A DNA stretch of 64,000 nt from Ignavibacteria bacterium (GTDB lineage Bacteria; Bacteroidota; Ignavibacteria; Tepidaquicellales; Tepidaquicellaceae). This document shows, piece by piece, positions 51,106 through 59,921 of the stretch. The notes below the pieces were generated by a model. That model was not told where the DNA came from. It was given only the letters and a program-made list of their open reading frames with translations, and searched no databases. A program made the translations under genes and the position numbers. Positions within the stretch are counted from its first letter, which is position 1, and each line of letters opens with the position of its first letter. The DNA lies in assembly GCA_041649015.1 (NCBI GenBank), contig JBAZNU010000003.1:124001-188000 (forward strand), written 5' to 3'.

Positions 51106-52013
51106 CAGAATTCATACAGCAGTTTATAAACGGACTTTCACTTGGGAGCATATATGCGCTTATAGCGCTCGGGTATACGATGATATACGGGATACTAAGG
51201 TTTATAAACTTTGCACACGGCGATGTGTTTATGATAGGAGCATATTCAGGATATTACCTTGCGATGCTGTTTGCGTTTACTACTTTTACCGGCGGTGCTT
51301 CAGTATGGATGGCAATACTTATACTAATTGGTTCGATGGCAGTCTGTTCGATACTCGGGTTTACGCTCGAAAAGCTTGCTTATAGACCTCTGCGAAATTC
51401 TCCGAAGCTAACTATATTAATCACTGCGATAGGTGTTTCGCTGTTTCTTGAATACGGCGGACAGCTAGTATTTGGTGCAGATCCGAAATCTTTTCCGACG
51501 TTACTTGAGAACAAATCATTATTCAGTATAGGCGGTGCAGCAGTATTTTCAAATTCGATAGTTGTGATAATAGTGTCGTTAGTACTTATGGTTATACTAA
51601 GATTCATAATTATGAAGACGAGGATAGGGACTGCGATGAGGGCTGTTTCGTTCAATCATAATGTAGCAAGTCTAATGGGAATAAACATAAACGGAGTAAT
51701 AAGTTTTACGTTTATAATAGGTTCATCTCTTGCGGCAGCAGCGGGAATACTATTCGGATTGAACTATCCGAAAATTGACCCATTGATTGGAATCATATAC
51801 GGTCTGAAAGCTTTTGTTGCGGCAGTGCTGGGCGGAATTGGAAACATAACCGGTGCGGCACTTGGCGGATACATACTCGGAATTGTGGAGACGTTTGTTT
51901 CGGGGTATTTATCATCGACTTACAGGGATGCGATAGCTTTTGCGATACTGATTATAATATTGTTATTTAAACCGACCGGATTATTAGGAAAGAAAGAAAT
52001 AGAAAAAGTGTAA
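51102..52013 (+). CDS. livH: Branched-chain amino acid-type ABC permease (LivH)
   Basis: A 303-residue permease with about eight transmembrane helices. FINGLSLGSIYALIALGYTM, GILRFINFAHGDVFMIGAYS, GTAMRAVSFNHNVASLMGIN and GGIGNITGAALGGYILG are LivH signatures. livM, livG and livF are not next; a GC-rich hairpin and a convergent gene follow. They must be encoded elsewhere if the transporter is functional. Confidence 0.93.
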   Translation: MTEFIQQFINGLSLGSIYALIALGYTMIYGILRFINFAHGDVFMIGAYSGYYLAMLFAFTTFTGGASVWMAILILIGSMAVCSILGFTLEKLAYRPLRNSPKLTILITAIGVSLFLEYGGQLVFGADPKSFPTLLENKSLFSIGGAAVFSNSIVVIIVSLVLMVILRFIIMKTRIGTAMRAVSFNHNVASLMGININGVISFTFIIGSSLAAAAGILFGLNYPKIDPLIGIIYGLKAFVAAVLGGIGNITGAALGGYILGIVETFVSGYLSSTYRDAIAFAILIIILLFKPTGLLGKKEIEKV

Positions 52014-52019
52014 ACAATA

Positions 52020-52041
52020 CCCCCCTTGCTCGCAAGGGGGG
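52020..52041. other. Perfect GC-rich hairpin between convergent genes
   Basis: CCCCCCTTGC (52020-52029) and GCAAGGGGGG (52032-52041) form a 10-bp stem with a 2-nt loop. It could end both convergent transcripts, but neither side has a T-run. It resembles the hairpin at 54395-54421. Confidence 0.5.
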
Positions 52042-52051
52042 GGTGAATTAT

Positions 52052-53287
52052 TTATTTGCTATAAATATTTTTTACAAGGTTAATGTAGGCTTCTGACATA
52101 TCGAATCCGCGCCTTTTCATCACCATCTTTGCAGTTTCAAATGCCTTATCAAGATTATACTTTTCCTTTTCACTACCTATTATATTCCACTCGAAGGATT
52201 CAATCAGCTTATCAGGGAAACCTCCTCCGGCTACGTTTGCGAATATACCGCATATTGTACCTGTGTTCAGCATAGTGTTTATTCCGAACTTTGAATGGTC
52301 GCCAACAATACTTCCGAGGAACTGCATGCCAGTATTTATATTATTACCGAATTGATTGACGCGAATTTTTGAATAATTATTTTTCAGGTTACTTGTAACA
52401 GTATCGGCACCGAAGTTTACGAATGGACATGCATAGGTATGACCGATAAAACCATCGTGCTGCTTGTTAACACAGCTGTGAAATACAGAGCTTGAAATTT
52501 CACCTGAGACTTTTGATGAATGACCTATAGAGCAAGGACCATAAATTTTAGAGCCAGATTTAACAAGTGCGTTCTTGCCGATATAGATTGGACCTTTTAA
52601 GTAAGTGAGGGGTTCGACGACTGCGTTATCATCGATAAAGATTTCTCCGCTTACAGTATCAAGTATAACGCCCGGATATACTTTAGCGGAGGGGCTTACA
52701 AAGTTATTATCATTATCCTGATTAACGTCGGTGTTTTTATCTTTACCTTTAACGCTATCGAGAAGGTAACTAAGGTCGAAGCCGAGGTTAACATCAAGCG
52801 ATTTAAGAATATCCCATGGATGATTAATAATCTCGAAAATATTCTGGAATTGGTAATTAGTGTTATTAATCTTTTTCAAACCGAGGAAGAAATCGTTATT
52901 CAAACAAAAACTGAACTTATCTTTACGATTATTGATTTCATCGACGGATAACTTGGCGGCGACAATTGTATCCTCAAAGTCAATGACGCTATTGACGGAC
53001 ATGGAATCATTAATCCAATCGATAACTTTTTTAGAGAAGACAACTCTTCCATTGAGGAATATAGAATCTTCAGCGGGAAATTTATTAACGAGATTACTGT
53101 TGTTTTGAGTGACAAACTCAGCGATAGAATCTCTAACGAAGAGTTCGATCCTTGAATCAGCTGGCAGATAGTGTTCGATTCTTTCTTTCATAGAGAAAGC
53201 CCCGGCTTTAATATCGAAAGAAGCTCTTAAAAGATTTAAGGGATAGAGGTCTTTATATTTAGGGTCTTCAAAAATTATGTATTTCAT
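52052..53287 (-). CDS. GlmU-like putative sugar nucleotidyltransferase/acyltransferase
   Basis: A 411-residue protein. The N-terminus (MKYIIFEDPKYKDLYPLNLLRASFDIKAG split over NTP_transf_4-type strands) is followed after residue 200 by a left-handed beta-helix of hexapeptide repeats (AKVYPGVILD; IYIGKNALVKSGSKIYGPCSIGHSS; GHTYACPFVNFGADTVTSNL). This two-part layout matches GlmU-related proteins of Bacteroidota. The start is set at 53287 because the shared family N-terminus begins there; the frame is open 7 codons further. Exact sugar substrate unknown. Confidence 0.8.
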   Translation of the reverse strand: MKYIIFEDPKYKDLYPLNLLRASFDIKAGAFSMKERIEHYLPADSRIELFVRDSIAEFVTQNNSNLVNKFPAEDSIFLNGRVVFSKKVIDWINDSMSVNSVIDFEDTIVAAKLSVDEINNRKDKFSFCLNNDFFLGLKKINNTNYQFQNIFEIINHPWDILKSLDVNLGFDLSYLLDSVKGKDKNTDVNQDNDNNFVSPSAKVYPGVILDTVSGEIFIDDNAVVEPLTYLKGPIYIGKNALVKSGSKIYGPCSIGHSSKVSGEISSSVFHSCVNKQHDGFIGHTYACPFVNFGADTVTSNLKNNYSKIRVNQFGNNINTGMQFLGSIVGDHSKFGINTMLNTGTICGIFANVAGGGFPDKLIESFEWNIIGSEKEKYNLDKAFETAKMVMKRRGFDMSEAYINLVKNIYSK

Positions 53288-53313
53288 AGTTTCAGGATTT
53301 TGATTCAAAAATT

Positions 53314-53355
53314 AAAAAAGCCGGCTTATTATACGAAAATAAAAGAGCCGGCTTT
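53314..53355 (-). terminator. Intrinsic terminator after rpmE (minus strand)
   Basis: Perfect 10-bp arms AAAGCCGGCT (53317-53326) and AGCCGGCTTT (53346-53355); on the minus strand the hairpin runs into TTTTTTAATTTTT. It separates rpmE from the GlmU-like gene. Confidence 0.88.
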
Positions 53356-53374
53356 AAAAAGCGAGAACTATGTA

Positions 53375-53605
53375 TTAAGCGTCTGTAGTCTTTTTGGTTT
53401 TACCGAATTTCTTATAGTATTTTTCAACACGTCCTGCTGTGTCAACGATTTTCTGTGTACCGGTAAAGAACGGATGACAGAGAGAACAAATTTCAACTTT
53501 TATTTCAGGAACAGTGGAACGAGTTGTGAATAAAACTCCTCTATTTTCACCACAATTGCAAATCACATTGCATTTATAATATTTCGGATGTATTTCCTTT
53601 TTCAT
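53375..53605 (-). CDS. rpmE: 50S ribosomal protein L31 (zinc-binding type)
   Basis: A 76-residue protein: MKKEIHPKYYKCNVICNCGE and VEICSLCHPFFTGTQKIVDTAG. The CNCGE and CSLC cysteines mark the zinc-containing form of L31. The start at 53605 gives the standard N-terminus; the frame is open 21 codons further but that part is not family-like. Confidence 0.97.
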   Translation of the reverse strand: MKKEIHPKYYKCNVICNCGENRGVLFTTRSTVPEIKVEICSLCHPFFTGTQKIVDTAGRVEKYYKKFGKTKKTTDA

Positions 53606-54205
53606 AATTAGCGTTAATACTTTTACTTGTAAAACACATAATATAACATAAACGCAGTATATTTTCAAGGTTATTTGGAAAACGAGCGGTTTAAAGCGAA
53701 AAAATTGTGATGGTATTAAGAGGGTGAAATATTTTCTGTTTCACAAGTATTATTAAGATTAATATTGAAGAAATTGATGTAAATAGGGTGGTGAGTCTTT
53801 AATGAGATGTATTTTTATGCAGGATAAATCAAACTGTGTTAATACTGTATTAGTACTGTATTAGTGCTGTATTAGTACTGTATTAGATATTAATTAATAT
53901 ATGAGAAAACAAGATATTATTAAATTATTTATGATTAAGGGGTCGAAAATGTAATTAATATATTGATAAAACAGATATATAAGGAGGTATTTTGTTAATT
54001 TTAATGCGAAGGAGGGGATTAAACAAAATATTCCGGTTTTGCAGAAAAGTTAAATCGATTAAAGGTTAATGAAGGAGAGAAAAGAGAGGAGGTACGATTA
54101 TAAATCCGAAGAATTTTAAGGATGAAATGTACAATTTATATTTTAGACTTGTAAAGGAAGGAATTAATAAATAATATTGAAATAATTAAATTAAAAAACA
54201 GAACG
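53606..54205. other. 600-bp AT-rich spacer with an 11-bp array
   Basis: No gene recognised. It carries the 53839-53882 array and several purine-rich GGAGG words (about 53984, 54010, 54090) without open frames behind them. Promoters for rpmE (minus) and the short plus-strand gene must lie here. Confidence 0.5.
53839..53882. repeat. Tandem array of four 11-bp units (TTAGTACTGTA)
   Basis: Units at 53839 (TTAATACTGTA), 53850 (TTAGTACTGTA), 53861 (TTAGTGCTGTA) and 53872 (TTAGTACTGTA); a fifth unit starts (TTAG) and decays. Same 11-bp period as the array at 18.7 kb but a different unit. Confidence 0.92.
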
Positions 54206-54427
54206 ATGAAAAAGTATACGATGTTTTTTAGCTTATTGACACTCATAATTTCCTCTGTATATTCACAACAAGTAACACAAAATAATTTCACGGGAATCCT
54301 TGTACCAAACGGCAAAACCTGTATGCAAGGAATGCCACGACGATATGATGTATCCTCAGTTTTCACCTGCACGAAAGAAGTAGAAACGAATATACCCCTG
54401 CTTGCTAAAAGCGGGCAGGGGGTTTAA
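54206..54427 (+). CDS. Short exported protein ending in a hairpin repeat
   Basis: A 73-residue reading frame with a good signal peptide (MKKYTMFFSLLTLIISSVYS) and a short mature part containing two Cys (GKTCMQGMPRRYDVSSVFTC). Its last 11 codons are the hairpin at 54395-54421, so the natural C-terminus may have been lost to that insertion. It may be an intact small secreted protein or a truncated gene. No family recognised. Confidence 0.45.
   Translation: MKKYTMFFSLLTLIISSVYSQQVTQNNFTGILVPNGKTCMQGMPRRYDVSSVFTCTKEVETNIPLLAKSGQGV
54395..54421. repeat. GC-rich hairpin repeat at the end of the short secreted gene
   Basis: CCCCTGCTTGC (54395-54405) pairs with GCGGGCAGGGG (54411-54421), 11 pairs with two GU, loop TAAAA. 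It is similar in character to the hairpin at 52020 and to the GGCAGGGGATC end of the repeat at 13.2 kb. Confidence 0.55.
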
Positions 54428-54431
54428 AACC

Positions 54432-54980
54432 ATGTCTTTTTCAGAAAAATGGGTAAATGCAATCTACAAGATTGTAACGGGAGGGAATAAGTCAAAGTAT
54501 ATTCTTACACCTACCGGCGGGCTTATTTTTGTAACTTTTATTTTGTCATTTATCTTCCTATCATTTTATTTAGACAGAATTTTTAGTTTTTCTGATTTTC
54601 TACCTGCAACAACAGCTAAAATAACCGGTTTAGTTCTTATTATACCAGGGATAATATTTTCAGGGAAGAGCATATACATTTTTATCAAATCAAAAGGCAC
54701 TCCTGTACCTGTTAATCCTCCATCTGAACTTATAACGGATGGAATATATGGTTACTCAAGAAACCCAATGCTTGCAGGATTGATTATGCAGTTATTTGGA
54801 TACGGAATTTTCTGTAACTCAATAACACTTACTTTTATAGTTTCACCAGTGTTTATGCTCTTAAGCATTGCAGAACTAAAGTTTATAGAAGAACCAGAGC
54901 TTGAAAAACGATTCGGTGAAAAATATATATCATACAAGAAATCTGTCCCGATGTTTTTTCCGAGAATCTTTAAGAAATAA
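54432..54980 (+). CDS. Isoprenylcysteine carboxylmethyltransferase (ICMT)-family membrane protein
   Basis: A 182-residue membrane protein with about four transmembrane helices. ICMT/PEMT-family marks: GIYGYSRNPMLAGLIMQLFG (SAM-binding region) and EEPELEKRFGEKYISYKKSV near the C-terminus (the E...RFG..Y..Y pattern). It probably methylates a lipid or small molecule at the membrane; substrate unknown. The start at 54432 lies 10 bp after the hairpin; the frame is open 10 codons upstream. Confidence 0.85.
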   Translation: MSFSEKWVNAIYKIVTGGNKSKYILTPTGGLIFVTFILSFIFLSFYLDRIFSFSDFLPATTAKITGLVLIIPGIIFSGKSIYIFIKSKGTPVPVNPPSELITDGIYGYSRNPMLAGLIMQLFGYGIFCNSITLTFIVSPVFMLLSIAELKFIEEPELEKRFGEKYISYKKSVPMFFPRIFKK

Positions 54981-55015
54981 ACCAGGAAATATTTAATCTT
55001 GATTATTTTTTAATG

Positions 55016-55795
55016 TTAATCAGATGTACTAAATTTTTCTTTCTCGAATTTCTTCCACTGCTTTTTTGCATAGTCAAGAAAACCCGCTGGTGCTGCGTCA
55101 AATGACGGGTCAACCTTTATTTCGCCGCCGTATGGTTCAACGTCTTTTATTGCAATAAGACGCGTTCCTCTAATTGCATACTTATCCTTTCCTTCATGCA
55201 TCAGCAGTTTATACCCAAGCGGACTGACATCGCTTCTGCAGCCAAGTGTGTAAAGAAATGTACTTTCACCAATTCCGTTTTTGTTGATGTCGGTCACTGA
55301 TATAGAATTTGAGATGTAATCAAGCGTCAGGTCAGCATCGCACTCCTTTACCAAGTCTTGTATCTTCCAGAAAAGCACAGCCGAATCACCCCGCACTAAA
55401 AACTGATAACCGAATAATTCCTTTGAATACGCTGCTTCCTGATCAAGATATTGACCGTCCATTTTTTCTTCTCTGACTTTTTTATCCTTAGTCTCGGTAA
55501 TAAGAAGTACATTCAGACCGTTCTTGTCTTTCCAGCTTGCGCTCCCTTCAATTTTACCGGTGTACTTCAATGATTTGGGAATCTCTTTTATTCCGTATTT
55601 AACTTCAACTAATGAATCAGATGCGTCCGGATTATTAAGTCCAGCTCCTTCAAAAGAAGCACTATCGTGAGATTTTTTATGAACAGTCTCGGTGCTATCA
55701 ACCTTTGGTTTTTCAGGTTCTGTTTTTTTCTCTTCCTTCTTTGTACAGCCGGAAAACAATGTTAATACTAAAATTAATAATAAAACATTCTTCAT
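55016..55795 (-). CDS. Lipoprotein of the M949_RS01915-like family
   Basis: A 259-residue predicted lipoprotein (lipobox LFSGC, Cys about 17) with a Lys/Glu/Pro-rich linker, then a globular domain: KSLKYTGKIEGSASWKDKNG, ELFGYQFLVRGDSAVLFWKI, DLVKECDADLTLDYISNSIS, VTDINKNGIGESTFLYTLGC. Homologues I recall are labelled surface polysaccharide biosynthesis proteins, but that name has weak backing. DINKNG is calcium-loop-like. It follows two other secreted genes on the same strand. Confidence 0.65.
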   Translation of the reverse strand: MKNVLLLILVLTLFSGCTKKEEKKTEPEKPKVDSTETVHKKSHDSASFEGAGLNNPDASDSLVEVKYGIKEIPKSLKYTGKIEGSASWKDKNGLNVLLITETKDKKVREEKMDGQYLDQEAAYSKELFGYQFLVRGDSAVLFWKIQDLVKECDADLTLDYISNSISVTDINKNGIGESTFLYTLGCRSDVSPLGYKLLMHEGKDKYAIRGTRLIAIKDVEPYGGEIKVDPSFDAAPAGFLDYAKKQWKKFEKEKFSTSD

Positions 55796-55837
55796 GATGA
55801 TAAGTTTAATTTTAATTGTTTTATATTTAGTTTTGTT

Positions 55838-56701
55838 TTATCCCGCACAGTGAATATCGTTGAAAAACTCTTCAAAATTACAGCATTCAATAAGAAGCCA
55901 CCCGCTTTTGCCGTTTGGTCTTTTGATTTTAAACCAGTTATAACATCTGTTTCCATCTTTAATTTCTTTCTTATCAAAACCAATCAGAACAACTTTCTCG
56001 TTTTGTTCTATAATTGTTGCAGAGCCTGAATTCTCATTACGTTCTTTTAAAAGATTAACAGGTACTTTAGCAGTAGCACTTTCATTTATTTTATAAAAAT
56101 CAACAGGAACCTCCTCGAGTTTCAAACCGTCTTTTGAATAGATGTATGTTTCGTTTAAAGATGTAAACAATTTTGAACTTGTTGCAGAGACTTTACCTTT
56201 ACCGTCAGGAGTAAAGTATTTTGAGTATAGGAACTTATCGGTTATAAGAACTGGTTTATCCGTAAATTTGTAAACCCTGTATTCCTGTATGAGGTCTGAT
56301 CCTGTCTCCTCAGAGCCCGGATTTATCTTAAGAAGAAATTCTTTATATCCATCTTTTTCATCAATGTCTATTAATTGGGTTTCGATGTCTGTATAAGAGC
56401 TAGCTGTATCTGTAATACTTTTCCCGTCAAAGTCGATTACATATACAATATTTTTTGGCTCGACACCGGATTCAGGGGTGTAGGTTTTGAAAGTGACATT
56501 GTTTTTAATTGATTCAGGTGTTAAGCTCTCACTGAAAGTAAATTCTTTGCTAATATTTTTTTTAATACTATCTTCTTGTTTATAAAGCGAACTGCCAGAA
56601 GTATCTGTTTTAGTTTTCTCTGAGGTCTGAGGTGTCTTTTCTTTCTTCGTGCAGCCAATAATAATTAAAGCTGCCAAAATAACAAAAACAATCTTTTTCA
56701 T
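55838..56701 (-). CDS. Lipoprotein with C-terminal SH3-like segment
   Basis: A 287-residue predicted lipoprotein (lipobox IIGC, Cys about 17) with Lys/Thr/Ser-rich linker. The last 80 residues (VPVNLLKERNENSGSATIIE; EKVVLIGFDKKEIKDGNRCY; WFKIKRPNGKSGWLLIECCN) resemble a bacterial SH3-type domain (variable loop then W-x-x-I). The middle is unassigned. The gene overlaps the LprI-like gene by 4 bp and lies 42 bp before the next lipoprotein gene. Confidence 0.6.
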   Translation of the reverse strand: MKKIVFVILAALIIIGCTKKEKTPQTSEKTKTDTSGSSLYKQEDSIKKNISKEFTFSESLTPESIKNNVTFKTYTPESGVEPKNIVYVIDFDGKSITDTASSYTDIETQLIDIDEKDGYKEFLLKINPGSEETGSDLIQEYRVYKFTDKPVLITDKFLYSKYFTPDGKGKVSATSSKLFTSLNETYIYSKDGLKLEEVPVDFYKINESATAKVPVNLLKERNENSGSATIIEQNEKVVLIGFDKKEIKDGNRCYNWFKIKRPNGKSGWLLIECCNFEEFFNDIHCAG

Positions 56702-57114
56702 TTTATGTTTACCCCCACAAGGTCTGCGTATGCTTCAAAATCGAGTACGCGTTTTTTCACGATTTCAATTCTATCGGATACTCTCATTGGTATGTACATG
56801 GTACCTTCAAGCTTTGCATAGATTGCGTCGATAAGTTTAAACTCTTTATCTCTAAACGCTATCCATTCGAGCTGTGCAGACTTTAGTTCTTTAGCTGATT
56901 CTTCATCAAGCTCTTTCATAAGAATTTTGTAAAGCCTGTTTAACTCGTTATCGTATTTATCATAGGCTTCGTTTAAACACTTGACCATACCAGCTGTTGA
57001 CATATCTTTCTCCATGCAGTCTTCGATATATTTATCGATAGGGTGGTCGTATTTTTGCGCCATAAGCGGCATGGCAGCAAATAAAAACAAAATAATAAGT
57101 AATAATTTTTTCAT
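56698..57114 (-). CDS. LprI-like (DUF1311) secreted protein
   Basis: A 138-residue exported protein (signal peptide about 20 residues, AMPLMAQ). CMEKDMSTAGMVKCLNEAYD and the helix LNRLYKILMKELDEESAKEL followed by QLEWIAFRDKEF are the LprI/DUF1311 pattern, with its conserved Cys pair and W-x-x-x-R. Some members inhibit lysozyme; whether this one does is untested. First gene of the minus-strand three-gene set ending at 55016. Confidence 0.8.
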   Translation of the reverse strand: MKKLLLIILFLFAAMPLMAQKYDHPIDKYIEDCMEKDMSTAGMVKCLNEAYDKYDNELNRLYKILMKELDEESAKELKSAQLEWIAFRDKEFKLIDAIYAKLEGTMYIPMRVSDRIEIVKKRVLDFEAYADLVGVNIK

Positions 57115-57468
57115 AATATTTTGATTTAGTTTGTATGCAAGTAAGAATTATGTATAAGAAAGTAAAGCGGGGATTCGTTATTCGTCCGGCAATCGAAACA
57201 ATCATTTCTAAAATAAATCATAGCTTAGAAACCATAAATTTATGGTACAATGTATGAATATGCTTTTTAATAATCAACATTAATATTTTGTGTGCTAATA
57301 ATATGAAATTGAAATATTGATAAAAAGGCTTACCTAACCAATTAAGGATAATGGACATCAAATATCTTGAACTATATTTCATTTAAAAAGGTATCAAATT
57401 TGAAATGTTTTAATTTTATTTTAAAAGCATTATATTGAATGGTGGTTTTACAGCCTTTAAAAAAGCAC
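57115..57468. other. 354-bp divergent AT-rich spacer
   Basis: Divergent promoter region between the LprI-like gene and the T9SS gene. Besides the palindrome at 57231-57246, no gene or repeat is seen. Confidence 0.4.
57231..57246. promoter_or_regulatory. Perfect 16-bp palindrome in the divergent spacer
   Basis: ACCATAAATTTATGGT is identical on both strands. It lies 117 bp upstream of the LprI-like gene and about 220 bp upstream of the T9SS gene, so it could be an operator for either; no regulator is adjacent. Confidence 0.35.
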
Positions 57469-58626
57469 ATGAAAAAACCGATAATTTTATATATTATTTT
57501 TGCGTCACTGCTGTTTGGTATAAAAGCAAGTGCTTACGATACAACGTTTGTTTACGGAGTAACTGTTGATGATATTTCTGGTCTTACGAATGTCGTAAAT
57601 GCTTTAAACAGACACGATAAAAAAGTAACCGTTCGTATTGTGTTCGACGAATGGATGCCCGCGACTTACTACCAGAATGCTGTTAACCAGATATATGATT
57701 CAAGTTACATCATGGGGGAATTGCTCGATAGCTACGTTATGAGTGAGTACAGCCTCGCACAGTATGTTGCACGTTCGAATGAATATCTCAGCCTTCTTGG
57801 CTCAAAAGTTTATATCTGGGAAATCGGAAATGAAATCAACGGCGAATGGCTTGGTACTACTTCATCTGTTGTTGCTAAAATGGATACTGCTTACAAAATA
57901 TTCAAAGCAGCCGGTAAGAAAACGGCTTTAACTCTTTATTACAACAAGGACTGTTGGGAAAATCCCCTCAATGAAATGTTCCGATGGGTTAACACAAACG
58001 TTCCTTCCCACATGAAAACAGGACTAGATTATGTCTGGCTGTCTTACTGGGAAGACGACTGCAATGGGTTGCAGCCCAACTGGCAGGTTGTGATAGATAG
58101 CGTAGGCAAGATTTTTCCGAATGCAAAAATCGGAATCGGTGAATGCGGTACTTCCGACACATCAAAAAAAACACTTTATGTAAATAAATATTATGGCATT
58201 CAGGTAAATCATCCACGTTACGTCGGCGGCTGCTTCTGGTGGTATTACAGACAGGATTGTGTTCCGTACACAAAACCTCTTTGGACCGTCATTAATAATG
58301 CAATGAATAATATTATACTTCCTGTATCCGGAGAAAACGAAACTGAACTACCCACTCAATATATGTTATTTCAAAATTATCCAAATCCTTTCAACGCCGG
58401 TACAGTTATTCGATATCAACTGCCAATGGTAAGTGATGTATATATAGCAGTTTATGATGTATCGGGAAAGAATGTAAAGACACTTGTTAATGAACACAAA
58501 ACAGCCGGAACATACAGTGTTTATTTTGATGGGTCAAAATTACCGAGCGGAACATATTTTATGAGAATGATTGTAAATGAGGGAAAAGAATACAGTTCAG
58601 TTAAAACGATTATTTTGCTGAAATAA
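57469..58626 (+). CDS. T9SS-secreted glycosidase-like protein
   Basis: A 385-residue secreted protein; start 57469 gives the signal peptide (LLFGIKASAY). The main domain is TIM-barrel-like: VYIWEIGNEINGEWLG carries the Asn-Glu pair of clan A acid/base catalysts, and FPNAKIGIGECGTSDTS a second Glu that could be the nucleophile. A type A sorting domain ends the protein (FQNYPNPFNAGTVIRYQLP, VYDVSGKNVKTLVNEHK, GTYFMRMIVNEGK). Likely an exported glycan-active enzyme; family number not determined. Confidence 0.82.
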   Translation: MKKPIILYIIFASLLFGIKASAYDTTFVYGVTVDDISGLTNVVNALNRHDKKVTVRIVFDEWMPATYYQNAVNQIYDSSYIMGELLDSYVMSEYSLAQYVARSNEYLSLLGSKVYIWEIGNEINGEWLGTTSSVVAKMDTAYKIFKAAGKKTALTLYYNKDCWENPLNEMFRWVNTNVPSHMKTGLDYVWLSYWEDDCNGLQPNWQVVIDSVGKIFPNAKIGIGECGTSDTSKKTLYVNKYYGIQVNHPRYVGGCFWWYYRQDCVPYTKPLWTVINNAMNNIILPVSGENETELPTQYMLFQNYPNPFNAGTVIRYQLPMVSDVYIAVYDVSGKNVKTLVNEHKTAGTYSVYFDGSKLPSGTYFMRMIVNEGKEYSSVKTIILLK

Positions 58627-58710
58627 ATTTTTAGATTAACAGATTACTTCGCTAAACCGATAACAAAAGAATTTAAAGTAGAATAAATTTTTGAAATATT
58701 ATTAATAATA

Positions 58711-58745
58711 ATAAGTCCGGCAATTTTTACAGGGCTTATATTTTA
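58711..58745 (+). terminator. Terminator after the T9SS glycosidase-like gene
   Basis: ATAAGTCC (58711-58718) pairs with GGGCTTAT (58732-58739) with one GU pair, followed by ATTTTATT. Confidence 0.6.
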
Positions 58746-58763
58746 TTAACCAGTATGATTTGT

Positions 58764-59831
58764 TTAAGGCAGAGTACTCAAATCGTCTTCGTTAATGCCT
58801 CCCCATTCAATAACCGTAAATCCTTTTCTTTCAACCTTCTTAATTATCGGCGCTATCAATTCAGATTTTACGCTTACAGGTTTAAAGTAGAAATTAAGCC
58901 GAAGAATAGTTTCGGGTTTCGGTGAAACAATTAAATCCATATTCTCACTAAGAAACTTATCGTCAAGCAGCCGTATTTCATAATAGTTTTCTTTTCTTAA
59001 ATCTTTGAGCCAGTATTCTTTGAACTGGTCTTTTTCCTTTTTGTTCAAACCCATTTGAGGCAGATATTCATCAAACCATTTTTCCAGTTCTTTGAAAGCG
59101 ACAACCCAGCCCTCTGCGGGTAGTTCGACCTTATTCAGCTCAGCTTCATAAAACAGGTAATCGTACCTGTTGTCAATCAATCCATCCGGAGCAACTGTAA
59201 CGTACCATCCGTTTTCATAGAGCGGTTCTGTTATAGTAAGTTTTCCATTTACTTTAACTTTTACTTCGACGCTCATAGTCTTTGCTGGATATAAATATAC
59301 AGCAGGTTTTTTCACCGGTAGTGGTTTTGGGGATTCTCCAAAGCATAGTTCTTTGTATGCCTTAACAAAAGTACCGTTAATCGAATATTTGCTATCGATG
59401 TTATCGGTTAAACCTTGCATAGCGCACTCCATAACGTCGTCAGTATTTTCGGCAAGAAAAGAAAACGAAGTGTTTATAAGTTTTTTATAATCTTCGTTCA
59501 TGTTTTTACATCCAAAAACGATTAGACCTATAATAGATTTATTATCATAAGCATTTTCATTATCCCCCTTGACAAGGTCTTTTATTTGAACCTGGACATA
59601 AAATCCTTTACCTTCGGCATCCTGAGGTGCAACAACAATTTTGCTTTTTTCAATCAGAGAAAATTCGGGTATATATGCAGTCTTTTCGTATGAAGCGGTT
59701 TTTCCTTCTTTGATAGCAGCCAGCAGAGAGTCATAAGTTCTGCATTCAACTTCTTTCTCCTGTCCGTAAGCGATAGAACAAAATGTTAGAGTAAATAACA
59801 CAGCTAAAAAACTCATTCTATAATTATTCAT
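58764..59831 (-). CDS. Secreted protein with C-terminal KPAVYLYP-type domain
   Basis: A 355-residue exported protein (signal peptide about 23 residues, SIAYGQ). The N-terminal 160 residues are unassigned. From about residue 175 a recognisable but unnamed conserved domain begins: KKPAVYLYPAKTMSVEVKVK, NGKLTITEPLYENGWYVTVA, PDGLI, DYLFYEAEL, QMGLNKKEKDQFKEYWLKDL, ENYYEIRLLDD, PKPETILRLNFYFKPV. Such domains occur in secreted bacterial proteins; function unknown. It has no lipobox or T9SS tail. Confidence 0.68.
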   Translation of the reverse strand: MNNYRMSFLAVLFTLTFCSIAYGQEKEVECRTYDSLLAAIKEGKTASYEKTAYIPEFSLIEKSKIVVAPQDAEGKGFYVQVQIKDLVKGDNENAYDNKSIIGLIVFGCKNMNEDYKKLINTSFSFLAENTDDVMECAMQGLTDNIDSKYSINGTFVKAYKELCFGESPKPLPVKKPAVYLYPAKTMSVEVKVKVNGKLTITEPLYENGWYVTVAPDGLIDNRYDYLFYEAELNKVELPAEGWVVAFKELEKWFDEYLPQMGLNKKEKDQFKEYWLKDLRKENYYEIRLLDDKFLSENMDLIVSPKPETILRLNFYFKPVSVKSELIAPIIKKVERKGFTVIEWGGINEDDLSTLP

Positions 59832-59921
59832 ATTATTATTTAGATTAGATATCTATGATTTAAACCATTGATGTATTAAAATGTTTCATGGATTACGGCG
59901 GGATGAATTTAAGTATAAAAT

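Noticed and set aside
54136..54372. Minus-strand gene with a hydrophobic end
   Set aside because: Lies antisense to the better supported signal-peptide gene at 54206; no family or start context.
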